Of a stretch of 64,000 nt of DNA, positions 8,383 to 16,497 are shown piece after piece. Origin of the DNA: Stenotrophomonas raiganjensis (SeqCode). GTDB lineage: Bacteria; Pseudomonadota; Gammaproteobacteria; Xanthomonadales; Xanthomonadaceae. The stretch lies in assembly GCF_030658505.1 (NCBI RefSeq), contig NZ_JAUTXR010000195.1:62001-126000 (forward strand). The letters run 5' to 3'. A model generated the notes under the pieces. That model was not told where the DNA came from. It saw only the letters and a list, made by a program, of their open reading frames with translations, and searched no databases. Each line of letters opens with the position of its first letter. The first letter of the stretch is position 1. Both the position numbers and the translations under genes were made by a program.

Positions 8383-10008
8383 ATGCCTTCGATGACTCCT
8401 GTTCCGTGCCGAGCCGTCCGCCTTCCGCTGCGCCTGCATCCGCTGGTGCTGGCCCTGGCCGCGATGCCGCTGCCATTGTTCGCGCAGGACGCGGCGCCTG
8501 CGCCCAGCGTGAACATCAATGAATACATCGTGCGCGGCAACACCGTGCTCGATCCGCGCCAGATCGAACGTGCGGTGGAGCCGTTCCTCGGCCCGGGCAA
8601 GACCTTGGCCGATGTCGAGAAGGCGCGCGATGCGGTCAATGCGCTGTACCAGCAGGCAGGCTACCAGTCGGTCTACGTCGAGCTGCCCGAGCAGCAGGTC
8701 AGCGGTGGCGTGGTGCTGCTGAAGGTACAGCAGACACCGATTGGCCAGCTGCGGGTCGTAGGCACGAAGCACGAATCGCCCGAGCGCATCCGCGAACGCG
8801 TGCCGGCACTTGCCGAGGGCAAGGTGCCTGACTTCGACCAGGCGCAGAAGGAACTGACCGCGCTGAATGAAGGCGGACGCCGCCAGGTGATGCCGCTGGT
8901 GCGAGAGGGCCAGGTGCCGGGCACGATGGATGTGGACCTGCAGGTCGAGGAGAAGTCGCCATGGCGTGCCAGCGCGTCACTCAACAACGACCACAGCGCC
9001 GACACCGAGAAGCTGCGCCTGAGTGCGTCGCTGGCCTACGACAACCTGTGGAAGCGGGGGCACAGCGCCAACATCGGCGTGTACCTGGCGCCGGAAGATG
9101 CAAAGCAGGCCAAGGTGTTCTCGGCCTCGTACACGATGCCGTTCGAAGGCACGCCGTGGAGCCTGGAAGCGTCCGGCTACAAGTCCGACAGCCGCGTGCT
9201 GAACGCGGGCGGACAGGTCGGTACCGGCACCGGAACCAATGTGATCGGCAACGGCCATTCGATCGGTCTCAAGCTCAATTATCGACTGGCCGGCAGCAGC
9301 CAGTGGTGGCGCCAGCTCAGCCTCGGCGTGGACTTCAAGGACACCGAGGAAGACACGCAGATGGGCAAGGAAAGCCTGAAGACGCCGCTGAAGTACGCGC
9401 CGATCACCCTGGCGTTTGTCGGTGTGCGCCAGGGCGAGCAGGATCAGTTGAGCATCAATACCCAGCTGGTGGCCGGCACCCGCCGCCTGTTCGGCTATGG
9501 CAGCGATGCCATCGGATTCGGGCAGAAGCGCTACTGGGCGGACCCCAGTTTCATCGCGTTCAAGGCCGATGTGGCCAACACCCACACCTTCGGCAACGAC
9601 TGGCAGTGGTACGCGCGCGGCTCGCTGCAGGTGACCGACGCACCGCTGGTGTCGGCCGAGCAGTTCGCCGCCGGTGGCATGTACACCGTGCGCGGCTATC
9701 TGTCGGCCGAGGCGATCGGCGACTACGGCGGCCTGGCCAGCCTGGAATGGCGCACCCCGGCGTGGTCGCTGTGGAGCGGCACGGATCTGCGCGTCTACAG
9801 CTTTGCCGACGCCGCCTACCTGCGCCTGCGCCAGCCACTGCCCGAACAGCGTGACAAGTACAACCTGGCCTCGGTCGGCCTGGGCGCGCAGCTGCGCCTG
9901 GGCGAGCACCTGCAGCTGCGCCTGGACTACGCCTGGCCCTATGCCGATGGCCCGGTCACGCGCAAGGACGATCCGCGCCTGCATTTCAACATCAGCACCA
10001 GTTACTGA
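8383..10008 (+). CDS. Two-partner secretion outer-membrane transporter (TpsB, ShlB/FhaC/HecB family)
   Basis: The 541-residue protein has a signal peptide ending near PLPLFAQ, a POTRA-type domain (INEYIVRGNTVLDPRQIERAVEPFLG, residues about 45-110), a second POTRA-like part, and a C-terminal 16-strand barrel. The diagnostic TpsB motif VRGY...GDYGG is seen at about residues 433-446, the segment that contacts the plug loop in FhaC. It should secrete the TpsA encoded at 1-5450. It begins the rightward run tpsB-exbB-exbD-tonB-porin, in which gaps are short, so one transcript is likely. The start could also be the ATG at 8392; neither has a strong ribosome site. Confidence 0.9.
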   Translation: MPSMTPVPCRAVRLPLRLHPLVLALAAMPLPLFAQDAAPAPSVNINEYIVRGNTVLDPRQIERAVEPFLGPGKTLADVEKARDAVNALYQQAGYQSVYVELPEQQVSGGVVLLKVQQTPIGQLRVVGTKHESPERIRERVPALAEGKVPDFDQAQKELTALNEGGRRQVMPLVREGQVPGTMDVDLQVEEKSPWRASASLNNDHSADTEKLRLSASLAYDNLWKRGHSANIGVYLAPEDAKQAKVFSASYTMPFEGTPWSLEASGYKSDSRVLNAGGQVGTGTGTNVIGNGHSIGLKLNYRLAGSSQWWRQLSLGVDFKDTEEDTQMGKESLKTPLKYAPITLAFVGVRQGEQDQLSINTQLVAGTRRLFGYGSDAIGFGQKRYWADPSFIAFKADVANTHTFGNDWQWYARGSLQVTDAPLVSAEQFAAGGMYTVRGYLSAEAIGDYGGLASLEWRTPAWSLWSGTDLRVYSFADAAYLRLRQPLPEQRDKYNLASVGLGAQLRLGEHLQLRLDYAWPYADGPVTRKDDPRLHFNISTSY

Positions 10009-10046
10009 CCCTTCCCTTGAACATGCGTTCTCCGGAGACCCTTCGC

Positions 10047-11831
10047 ATGGACCGTTTGCTTTCCCGAGTGTTGCTGCTGCTGGCCGCGCTGGTTGCGTTG
10101 CCGGCTGCTGCGGCCGATGCCAATTGGTGGCAGGCCGAATGGAAGTACCGCAAGCCGATCACCGTCGACGCCGGCCCGCAGGGCGCGGGCCTGGCCGGTG
10201 ACCCGGGCCGCACGCCGCTGCTGCTGCGCCTGCATACCGGCAACTTCGGGTTCGACGGTACCCAGGACGCGGGCAACGACCTGCGCTTTGTCTCGGCTGA
10301 TGGCCGCACCGTGCTGGCCCACCAGATCGAACAGTTCGATCCCAAGCTGGGCCTGGCCCTGGTCTGGGTGGACGTACCGGCAGTCAGCGCTGCGGCACCG
10401 CAGACGATCTGGATGTACTACGGCAATGAGAAGGCGCCGGCCAGCGGCAATGGCCAGCAGGTGTTCGACCCGGACTACACGCTGGTCTACCACTTCGCCG
10501 AAGCCAATGCACCGGCGCGCGACACCACCGCCTATGGCAACAATGCAGGTGCCGTGGTGCCGCCGTCGGAAGGCTCGGTGATCGGCCGTGGCGTGCAGTT
10601 GGGTGCCGGTTCGCTGCCGCTGCCGGCCAGTGCGTCGCTGGCCCAGGAAGCGGGCGCGCCGCTGACAATCTCGGCCTGGATCAAGCCGGGCAGCAACAAC
10701 GCCGCGCAGGCGATCTACGCCCGTCGCGACGGCGCGTCCGAGCTGGTGCTGGGCATCGAGAACCGGGTGCCGTTCGTGCAGCTCAATGGCCAGCGCAGCA
10801 CGCCGGCGCAGCCAATTCCGGAAGGGCAGTGGGCGCACGTGGCGCTGACGGCGGAGAAGGGCGCTCTGCAGCTGTACCTCAATGGCCGCGTGGTCGCACA
10901 GCTGAGCGGCGAATTGCCGGCGCTGGTCTCCGCCCCGGTGGTGGGCGCCGATGCCCCAGGCGCGGCGCAGCCACTGGCCAACTTCGAGGGCGCGCTGGAT
11001 GAGCTGCGCATCTCGCGGGTGGCGCGTCCGGCAGCGCTGTTGCTGGCCGATGCCACTGCACAGGGCGCCGACTCGCGCCTGATCAGCTATGGCGCCGACG
11101 AGCAGTCGACCGGCCAGAGCCACTTCGCCTTCATCCTCAAGGCGATGCCGTTCGATGCCTGGGTGGTGGTCGCCATCCTCGGCCTGATGATGCTGCTGTC
11201 GTGGGCGATCATGATCGCCAAGGGGCGCCACTTCGGCCGTACCAGCAAGGCCAATGCGGTGTTCACCGAGAGCTTCGGCAAGCTGTCCGGCGTACCGTTG
11301 CGCACCCTGTCCGACATGGACCGCCAGGGCAAGGCGCCGACCGCGATGCACGATGGCTCGCTGTGGCGCATCTACCAGGTGGCCATCGATGAAATGCAGC
11401 AGCGCCACCAGCGTGATGGCAACAGCGGTTACCTCAGTGGTGCCACCATCGCGGCGATCCGTGCGTCGATGGATGCGGTGATGGTGCGCGAGCAGGAAGC
11501 GATGGCGCGGCGCATGAACTGGCTGTCGACCACCATTGAGGGCGCGCCCTACGTGGGCCTGTTCGGCACCGTGATCGGCATCATGCTGGTGTTCGTGGTG
11601 GCGGCGATGGCCGGCGCGGTCGACATCAACTCGGTGGCGCCCGGCATGGCCGCGGCGCTGCTGTGTACCGCTGCCGGCCTCGGCGTCGCCATCCCGGCAC
11701 TGTTCGGCTACAACTACCTGGGTGCGCGTGCCGAAGCGATCGGCGCCGATATGGCGGTGTTCATCGACGAGTTCGCCGCGCGCCTGGCCGAAGAGCAGGA
11801 CGGGCGCGGCCCGGCCGCGGTCCAGGGCTGA
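10047..11831 (+). CDS. DUF2341-LamG-ExbB fusion (MotA/TolQ/ExbB proton-channel family)
   Basis: The 594-residue protein has an N-terminal signal peptide, then a DUF2341 region (WWQAEWKYRKPITVDA onward, with WMYYGN near residue 125), then a LamG/concanavalin-type domain (about 165-330), then the ExbB core with a first membrane helix (WVVVAILGLMMLLSWAIMI), a cytoplasmic loop and the paired helices GTVIGIMLVFVVAAMAG and AAALLCTAAGLGVAIPALFG. ExbB normally lacks the roughly 330-residue extracytoplasmic part. GGAG 10 bp before the ATG at 10047 decides this start over upstream TTG/ATG codons. It should form a proton-driven motor with the next gene (ExbD) and energise the TonB at 12259. Confidence 0.88.
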   Translation: MDRLLSRVLLLLAALVALPAAAADANWWQAEWKYRKPITVDAGPQGAGLAGDPGRTPLLLRLHTGNFGFDGTQDAGNDLRFVSADGRTVLAHQIEQFDPKLGLALVWVDVPAVSAAAPQTIWMYYGNEKAPASGNGQQVFDPDYTLVYHFAEANAPARDTTAYGNNAGAVVPPSEGSVIGRGVQLGAGSLPLPASASLAQEAGAPLTISAWIKPGSNNAAQAIYARRDGASELVLGIENRVPFVQLNGQRSTPAQPIPEGQWAHVALTAEKGALQLYLNGRVVAQLSGELPALVSAPVVGADAPGAAQPLANFEGALDELRISRVARPAALLLADATAQGADSRLISYGADEQSTGQSHFAFILKAMPFDAWVVVAILGLMMLLSWAIMIAKGRHFGRTSKANAVFTESFGKLSGVPLRTLSDMDRQGKAPTAMHDGSLWRIYQVAIDEMQQRHQRDGNSGYLSGATIAAIRASMDAVMVREQEAMARRMNWLSTTIEGAPYVGLFGTVIGIMLVFVVAAMAGAVDINSVAPGMAAALLCTAAGLGVAIPALFGYNYLGARAEAIGADMAVFIDEFAARLAEEQDGRGPAAVQG

Positions 11832-11841
11832 GGGGCGCGCC

Positions 11842-12255
11842 ATGGGCCAGAAGGCGAAGTTCGGCATCAAGAAGCGCGAGAAGGGCATCAACGTAACGCC
11901 CTTCGTCGACGTGCTGCTGGTGGTGCTGGTGATCTTCATCCTGACCAGCAACGCCTCCATCCCCGGCATCGAGGTCAATCTGCCGAAGGCCAGCAACAGC
12001 GTGGCCCTGGAAAAGCCGAAGACCAAGGCGATCACCATCGACCCCAGTGGCCAGGTGTTCCTGGATGCCTACCCGGTGACGATGGCCGAGCTGGAAGATC
12101 GGCTGCGTACCGAACGCGCGACCACGCCGGATTTCCCGGTGATCGTGCGCGGTGATGCGCAGGTGCAGTACGCCCGCGTGGTCGAGGTGCTGGACCTGCT
12201 GCGGCGGCTGGAGCTGGCCCAGGTCGGCCTGGTCACCGGCAAGGCGCAGGGCTGA
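11842..12255 (+). CDS. exbD: Biopolymer transport protein ExbD
   Basis: The 137-residue protein has one N-terminal membrane helix with the catalytic aspartate in NVTPFVDVLLVVLVIFILTS, the proton-relay residue of ExbD/TolR, and a periplasmic domain ending in ARVVEVLDLLRRLELAQVGLVT. The ATG at 11842 is preceded by GAGGGG. It lies 10 bp after the ExbB fusion and 3 bp before tonB, so the three motor genes are almost certainly co-transcribed. Confidence 0.93.
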   Translation: MGQKAKFGIKKREKGINVTPFVDVLLVVLVIFILTSNASIPGIEVNLPKASNSVALEKPKTKAITIDPSGQVFLDAYPVTMAELEDRLRTERATTPDFPVIVRGDAQVQYARVVEVLDLLRRLELAQVGLVTGKAQG

Positions 12256-12258
12256 GGC

Positions 12259-12960
12259 ATGACGGCCCATCAACCCCCTCGGCCGGAGCCCGGCATGCGC
12301 GGTCGCCAGTTACTGGTGACCGTTGCACTGGTGCTGGCCGCGTTGCTGGTGCTCGGCATCGCGGTGTGGTGGATGCTGTTCAAGGACACCGCCAGCACCC
12401 GCCGGCCGGTGGTGCAGCCACCGATGCTGGCGCTGCCACCACCCCCTCCACCGCCTCCGCCGCCGCCGGAAAAGCCACCGGAGCCGGATACGCCGCCGGA
12501 AGAGACCATTTCCGAACCGGAGCCGCTGGATCAGCCGACGCCGGCCGAAGAGCCGACGCCGACGCCGGATAACAGCGATCCGGTGACGATGAATGCCGAC
12601 GCGCAGGCCGGTGGTGACAACTTCGGTATCCAGTCCGGCAGTGGTGGCGGTTCGTCCGGCGTTGGCCGTGGTGGCGCCGGCAACGCTACCTACGGCCGCT
12701 ACCTGGGCTACCTGATGCAGCAGGCGATCTCGCGCGACGACAAGGTCAAGCGCCTGGCGTTCCAGCTGCAGGTGAATGTGTGGCTGGCCAACGACGGCCG
12801 CCTGGAAAAGGTCGAACTGGTGCGCGGCAGTGGCAACGAAGAGGCCGACGCGGCCGTGCTCGATGCTCTGCGTCGCATCGGCAAGGTTGACCAGGCACCG
12901 CCGCCCTCGCTCGACTTCCCCGCCCGCGTGCTGATCCAGGGCCGCCGGCCCGGTGCCTGA
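12259..12960 (+). CDS. TonB-type energy transducer
   Basis: The 233-residue protein has one N-terminal membrane helix (about 18-42), a proline-rich arm with eleven consecutive prolines followed by E/P repeats (about 60-110), a Gly/Ser-rich linker and a C-terminal TonB domain with ANDGRLEKVELVRGSG and DAAVLDALRRI. It should carry energy from the ExbBD motor to an outer-membrane partner. Here the encoded candidates are TpsB and the porin at 13003; no TonB-dependent receptor is in this operon, which is unusual. Confidence 0.9.
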   Translation: MTAHQPPRPEPGMRGRQLLVTVALVLAALLVLGIAVWWMLFKDTASTRRPVVQPPMLALPPPPPPPPPPPEKPPEPDTPPEETISEPEPLDQPTPAEEPTPTPDNSDPVTMNADAQAGGDNFGIQSGSGGGSSGVGRGGAGNATYGRYLGYLMQQAISRDDKVKRLAFQLQVNVWLANDGRLEKVELVRGSGNEEADAAVLDALRRIGKVDQAPPPSLDFPARVLIQGRRPGA

Positions 12961-13002
12961 TTCCCGACTTCCGTGATTTCCCTTCTTTGGATGAGAACCG
13001 TG

Positions 13003-14748
13003 ATGAACGACCACGACCGCGCACGAACCGACTCCCGCCGCCCGCGGCCGGCCCGACGGGCGCTGCTGTGCTGCGCCGTGCTGCTCAGCCTGGCCGCCCC
13101 GGCCGGTGCGATGGCGGCCGAAACCACCATGGTCAAGCTGATCAAGGGCCTGATCGCCAGCGGTGCACTGAAACCCGAAGACGGCCAGGCACTGCTGGTA
13201 CAGGCCGAAGCCGAAGCGGCGGCCGCACAGCGCACTGCAGCCACGGGCAGCACCGCGGCGAGCGGTGGCGTGGCCCTGGAGGCCGGTGACGTGCGCGTGC
13301 CGTACGTACCGCAGAGCGTGCGCGACGGCATCCGTGACGAAGTGCGCCAGGACGTGATGGCGCAGGCGAAATCGGAAGGCTGGGCGGCACCCAACGAAGT
13401 GGCCGAGTGGACCAAGCGCATCAAGGTCACCGGTGACATGCGTGTGCGCAGCGAGTCGCGCTTCTACTCCGAGCGCAACAGCGACATCGTGAGCAACTGG
13501 TCGTCGATCAACTCCGGCAACGGCTTCGACACCAACACCAATACCAATCTGCAGCTGCCGCCGCTGCTGAACACCCGCCAGGACCGCCGTAACCTGTGGC
13601 GCATCCGTGCCCGCTTGGGCATCGAGGCAACCATCGGCCAGCACACCACGGCCGGCGTGCGCCTGGCCAGCGGCAGCAGCAATGGCCCGGTGTCGACCAC
13701 CGAGCAGCTGGGTGGCGGCCTGAGCAAGAAGGACGTGTGGTTGGACCAGGCGTGGCTGGCCTACAGCCCGGCGGACTGGGTGACGGTGCGTGGCGGCCGC
13801 TTCGGCAATCCGTTCTGGACCAGCGACACGCTGTTCTCCAACGACCTGAACTTCGATGGCCTGGCCGCCAACCTGAAGTATGACTTCGACGATGGCGACC
13901 TCGAGCTGTTCGGCAACCTCGCGGTGGTGCCGCTGGAGTACACCTCCGACAGCTCGCCCAGCCAGAGCCGGGTCAAGACCCCGAATGAGAACAAGTGGCT
14001 GTCCGGTGCGCAGGCAGGTGTGAACTGGCGCTTCAATGACGAGAATGCGTTGCGCGCTGCATTGGGCTACTACGACTTCAAGAACATCAGCGGACGCCTG
14101 TCCTCGCCGTGCGCGCTGTATGCGGGCGCGGTGGGCTGCGACACCGACTGGTCGCGCCCGGCGTTCATGCAGAAGGGCAACACGCTGATGCTGATCCGCG
14201 ACATCGCGCGCAATCCGCTGGACCCGGCCAACACGCCGACCCCGCAGTATGTCGGCCTGGCCTCGGCATTCCGCCTGGCCACGCTGAACCTGCGCTGGGA
14301 TACCCAGCTGGCCCAGGACATCGGCCTGCGCCTGGATGGCGACTATATCCGCAACCTGGCCTACGACAAGCAGGGCATGTTCAGCCGCGCCAACAACGGC
14401 ATCGTCAACAACTACGGTGCCGGTGGCACCGCCAGCATCGATACCTTCCGCAGTGGCGACACTGCCTGGATGGTGCAGGCCACCTTCGGCGCCACTGACC
14501 TGAAGGAGAAGGGCCAGTGGCAGGCGCTGCTGGGCTACAAGCACATCGAGGCCGATGCGCTGCCCGACGCCTACAACGATCCCAACTTCCACCTGGGCGG
14601 CACCAACGCCCGCGGCTACTACGTGGGCGGCGCCTACGCGCTGGATGCACGCAGCTGGATCAGCGGCAAGTGGATGGCGGCCAAGGAAGTGTCTGGCGCA
14701 CCGCTGTCGATCGACGTGTTCCAGCTGGAGTTCAATACCGGCTTCTGA
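13003..14748 (+). CDS. Putative outer-membrane porin of the Ton cluster
   Basis: The roughly 581-residue protein has a long positively charged signal peptide (cleavage near GAMAAE), a short helical N-terminal part rich in Ala/Glu (MVKLIKGLIASGALKPEDGQ), then a large barrel with alternating aromatic strands and a terminal strand ending in FQLEFNTGF (C-terminal Phe). It looks like the 'putative porin' family (Porin_5). Starts at GTG 12973, ATG 12991 and ATG 13003 are all possible; 13003 follows GGATGAG at a usable distance. It ends the tpsB-exbBD-tonB run, so it may be the substrate channel or scaffold served by this Ton motor. Confidence 0.75.
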   Translation: MNDHDRARTDSRRPRPARRALLCCAVLLSLAAPAGAMAAETTMVKLIKGLIASGALKPEDGQALLVQAEAEAAAAQRTAATGSTAASGGVALEAGDVRVPYVPQSVRDGIRDEVRQDVMAQAKSEGWAAPNEVAEWTKRIKVTGDMRVRSESRFYSERNSDIVSNWSSINSGNGFDTNTNTNLQLPPLLNTRQDRRNLWRIRARLGIEATIGQHTTAGVRLASGSSNGPVSTTEQLGGGLSKKDVWLDQAWLAYSPADWVTVRGGRFGNPFWTSDTLFSNDLNFDGLAANLKYDFDDGDLELFGNLAVVPLEYTSDSSPSQSRVKTPNENKWLSGAQAGVNWRFNDENALRAALGYYDFKNISGRLSSPCALYAGAVGCDTDWSRPAFMQKGNTLMLIRDIARNPLDPANTPTPQYVGLASAFRLATLNLRWDTQLAQDIGLRLDGDYIRNLAYDKQGMFSRANNGIVNNYGAGGTASIDTFRSGDTAWMVQATFGATDLKEKGQWQALLGYKHIEADALPDAYNDPNFHLGGTNARGYYVGGAYALDARSWISGKWMAAKEVSGAPLSIDVFQLEFNTGF

Positions 14749-14845
14749 GTGGCGGCGTGATGCGGATCACGTCGTGCGTGGCGGGGGCGCAGCGATGCGC
14801 CCGTCTAAGGAAAGGAGACCACGCGTTGTTCAAAAGGAGGAGTGG

Positions 14846-15175
14846 ATGAGCCGTCGCAAGCTGTTCGAGAGTCCCGAACCGTCCAGCCAGATGCTGGGTG
14901 TTGGACCGGCCTATGTTTCCGTGGAGGGCCTGCGCCAGCATCTGGCGGAGTTCCTGCTGTATGCCGGCCGGCCGGTGGTGATCATGCGCGGGCGCAGTGA
15001 AGTAGGCTACTTCCTGCCGGCGCGCTGCTGGCGCCAGCGTGACGATGATCCGCTGGCAGCGGCTGCCGCCGACCAGCTGCTGGATGCGGCCGGGTTCCAG
15101 GCCGAGGACATCCAGCAGGTGGAGCAGGAATTCAACGCGATGCGCCAGCGCACCGTGCTGCATTCGCGGCGCTGA
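14846..15175 (+). CDS. Small protein, Phd-antitoxin-like fold suspected
   Basis: The 109-residue protein starts at an ATG preceded by AAAAGGAGGAG, the strongest ribosome site in this region. The segment RPVVIMRGRSEVGYFLPARCW resembles the DNA-binding half of Phd/YefM antitoxins ('pvvvtrrgkpvavlvp'). The C-terminal half is helical and acidic. No toxin gene is beside it. It follows the porin by about 95 bp and may be the last gene of the Ton operon. Its function is unknown. Confidence 0.55.
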   Translation: MSRRKLFESPEPSSQMLGVGPAYVSVEGLRQHLAEFLLYAGRPVVIMRGRSEVGYFLPARCWRQRDDDPLAAAAADQLLDAAGFQAEDIQQVEQEFNAMRQRTVLHSRR

Positions 15176-15180
15176 GTGGC

Positions 15181-15281
15181 CGCCGGGCATGGCCCGGCGC
15201 TACCCGATGGCCCCGCGCCGCTCCGGTAGCGCCGGGCCATGCCCGGCGAGCGTCGTCTGTAGATCCACGCCATGCGTGGAT
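15181..15281. repeat. Three SMAG elements after the Ton cluster
   Basis: Elements lie at 15181-15203 (inverted, CGCCGGGC/GCCCGGCG), 15226-15248 (direct, same stem family) and 15259-15281 (direct, ATCCACGC/GCGTGGAT). The first two form an inverted pair. They separate the convergent ends of the Ton cluster and the OsmC gene. Confidence 0.85.
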
Positions 15282-15285
15282 GGGG

Positions 15286-15684
15286 TTACGCGGCGCCCCC
15301 GCGCTCACTGGTGATGCGCGCACCTTCGCGCATCACCAGGGTCACCGGGGTCTTCTCCACTACCTCCAGCAACCGCTGCCACTGCGCATCGCTCAGCTCG
15401 GCGCTGGCATGCAGCACGCGATGCACGTGGAAGCGTCCATCCGCGTCGCGTTCCGAGCGCAGCTCGGCATGGAACTCGCCCAGCTCCCAACCCTTGCGCT
15501 GCGCGTACATGCGCAGGGTGATGGCGGTGCAGGCCGCCAGCGAGGCCAGGTACAGATCGAACGGCGCGAAACCCTTGCCCTGGCCGCCCAGCGAGGCGGG
15601 CTCGTCCGCATCCACGGCGAATGTGCCATTGCTGATGTGGTGCAGGTAGTTGTCGGCGGTTGAAACAATGCGTGCGTAGGCCAT
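15286..15684 (-). CDS. OsmC/Ohr-family protein
   Basis: This is a 132-residue OsmC-type thiol peroxidase-like protein. Visible family marks are the GFAPFDLYLASLAACTAITLRMYAQ helix, which holds one conserved cysteine, and the EVVEKTPVTLVMREGARI C-terminus. The second cysteine of true OsmC/Ohr peroxidases is not obvious, so peroxidase activity is uncertain. The ATG at 15684 is chosen because GGAG is about 6 bp upstream; the frame is open further back. It is the last gene of the leftward block that starts with pirin. Confidence 0.8.
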   Translation of the reverse strand: MAYARIVSTADNYLHHISNGTFAVDADEPASLGGQGKGFAPFDLYLASLAACTAITLRMYAQRKGWELGEFHAELRSERDADGRFHVHRVLHASAELSDAQWQRLLEVVEKTPVTLVMREGARITSERGGAA

Positions 15685-15768
15685 CATGTTCTCCATCTGT
15701 CTGTGGCGTCGAGCCATGCTCGACTGCTCCAAAAGGCGGCGCCAGCCGGGACCGGCGCCGCCACCCAA

Positions 15769-16410
15769 TCACTCGGTACGATCGTACGAGAACTGGATGC
15801 CTGCCGTACCACCGGTTTCAATGAAGAGGTTCATGAAGGCCGGCACCGTTTCCGAACGGGCCCAGTCGCGCTGCAGCTCGCAGAACAGCTGCGGCACGCT
15901 GATCAGCTGGCCACCAGCCTGTTCGATGCGGCGCAGCGCCGCATCGTGCGCGGCCAGCGAGGTGCCGCCGACGGCGTCGACCACCACATACACCTCATAG
16001 CCTTCCTTCAACGCATCCAGGGCCGGGAAAGTCAGGCACGCCTCGGTCCACAGCGCGGTCATGATCAGCTTGCGGCGGCCGGTGGCTTCCACCGCCTTGC
16101 GGAACTCGACGTCCTCCCAGGAGTTGATGGTGGTGCGGTCGTAGGTGGGGTAGTCACCCAGGACCTTGCGCAGCTGTGGAATCGGCGGCTTGTTCAGGCC
16201 GGTCTTGACGTTCACCGTCGAATGCACGATCGGCAAACCATAGGCGACGGCGGCTTTGGCGGTGCCGACGATGTTGTTGACCAGCAGCTGGCGGTCCATC
16301 GAGGCGATGGAGTTCACCTGCACCGGCTGGTAGTCGATGATGATGAAGGCGGAATTCTGCGGGGTCAGCAGATGATCGCTGACCGGGTCGCGGATCGGTT
16401 CACTGGACAT
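15769..16410 (-). CDS. Isochorismatase-like cysteine hydrolase (YcaC-type), copy 2
   Basis: The 213-residue alpha/beta hydrolase has the family nucleophile Cys125 in WTEACLTFPAL and the acid Asp26 in IIIDYQ. Where the other copy at 19781 has Lys91, my hand alignment puts Arg92 (DRTTINSW), a possible change at the third catalytic position. Family members cleave amides or related small molecules; the substrate is unknown. It lies between the amidohydrolase and OsmC genes in one leftward set. Confidence 0.85.
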   Translation of the reverse strand: MSSEPIRDPVSDHLLTPQNSAFIIIDYQPVQVNSIASMDRQLLVNNIVGTAKAAVAYGLPIVHSTVNVKTGLNKPPIPQLRKVLGDYPTYDRTTINSWEDVEFRKAVEATGRRKLIMTALWTEACLTFPALDALKEGYEVYVVVDAVGGTSLAAHDAALRRIEQAGGQLISVPQLFCELQRDWARSETVPAFMNLFIETGGTAGIQFSYDRTE

Positions 16411-16497
16411 GGTGGGTCTCCATTGCAGGAGCGGCGCGAGGCCGCGGGGGAATGCCCGGGGGCGGGCAGGGGCAGGATGGCAGGGCAGGCGATGCGG

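Noticed and set aside
12310..14592. 760-residue minus-strand frame
   Set aside because: It is the shadow of tonB and the porin, both of which have clear domains on the plus strand.
15181..15281. Closely spaced repeats as a possible CRISPR array
   Set aside because: The units differ in stem sequence and orientation and have GTAG heads; they are SMAG elements, not direct repeats with unique spacers.
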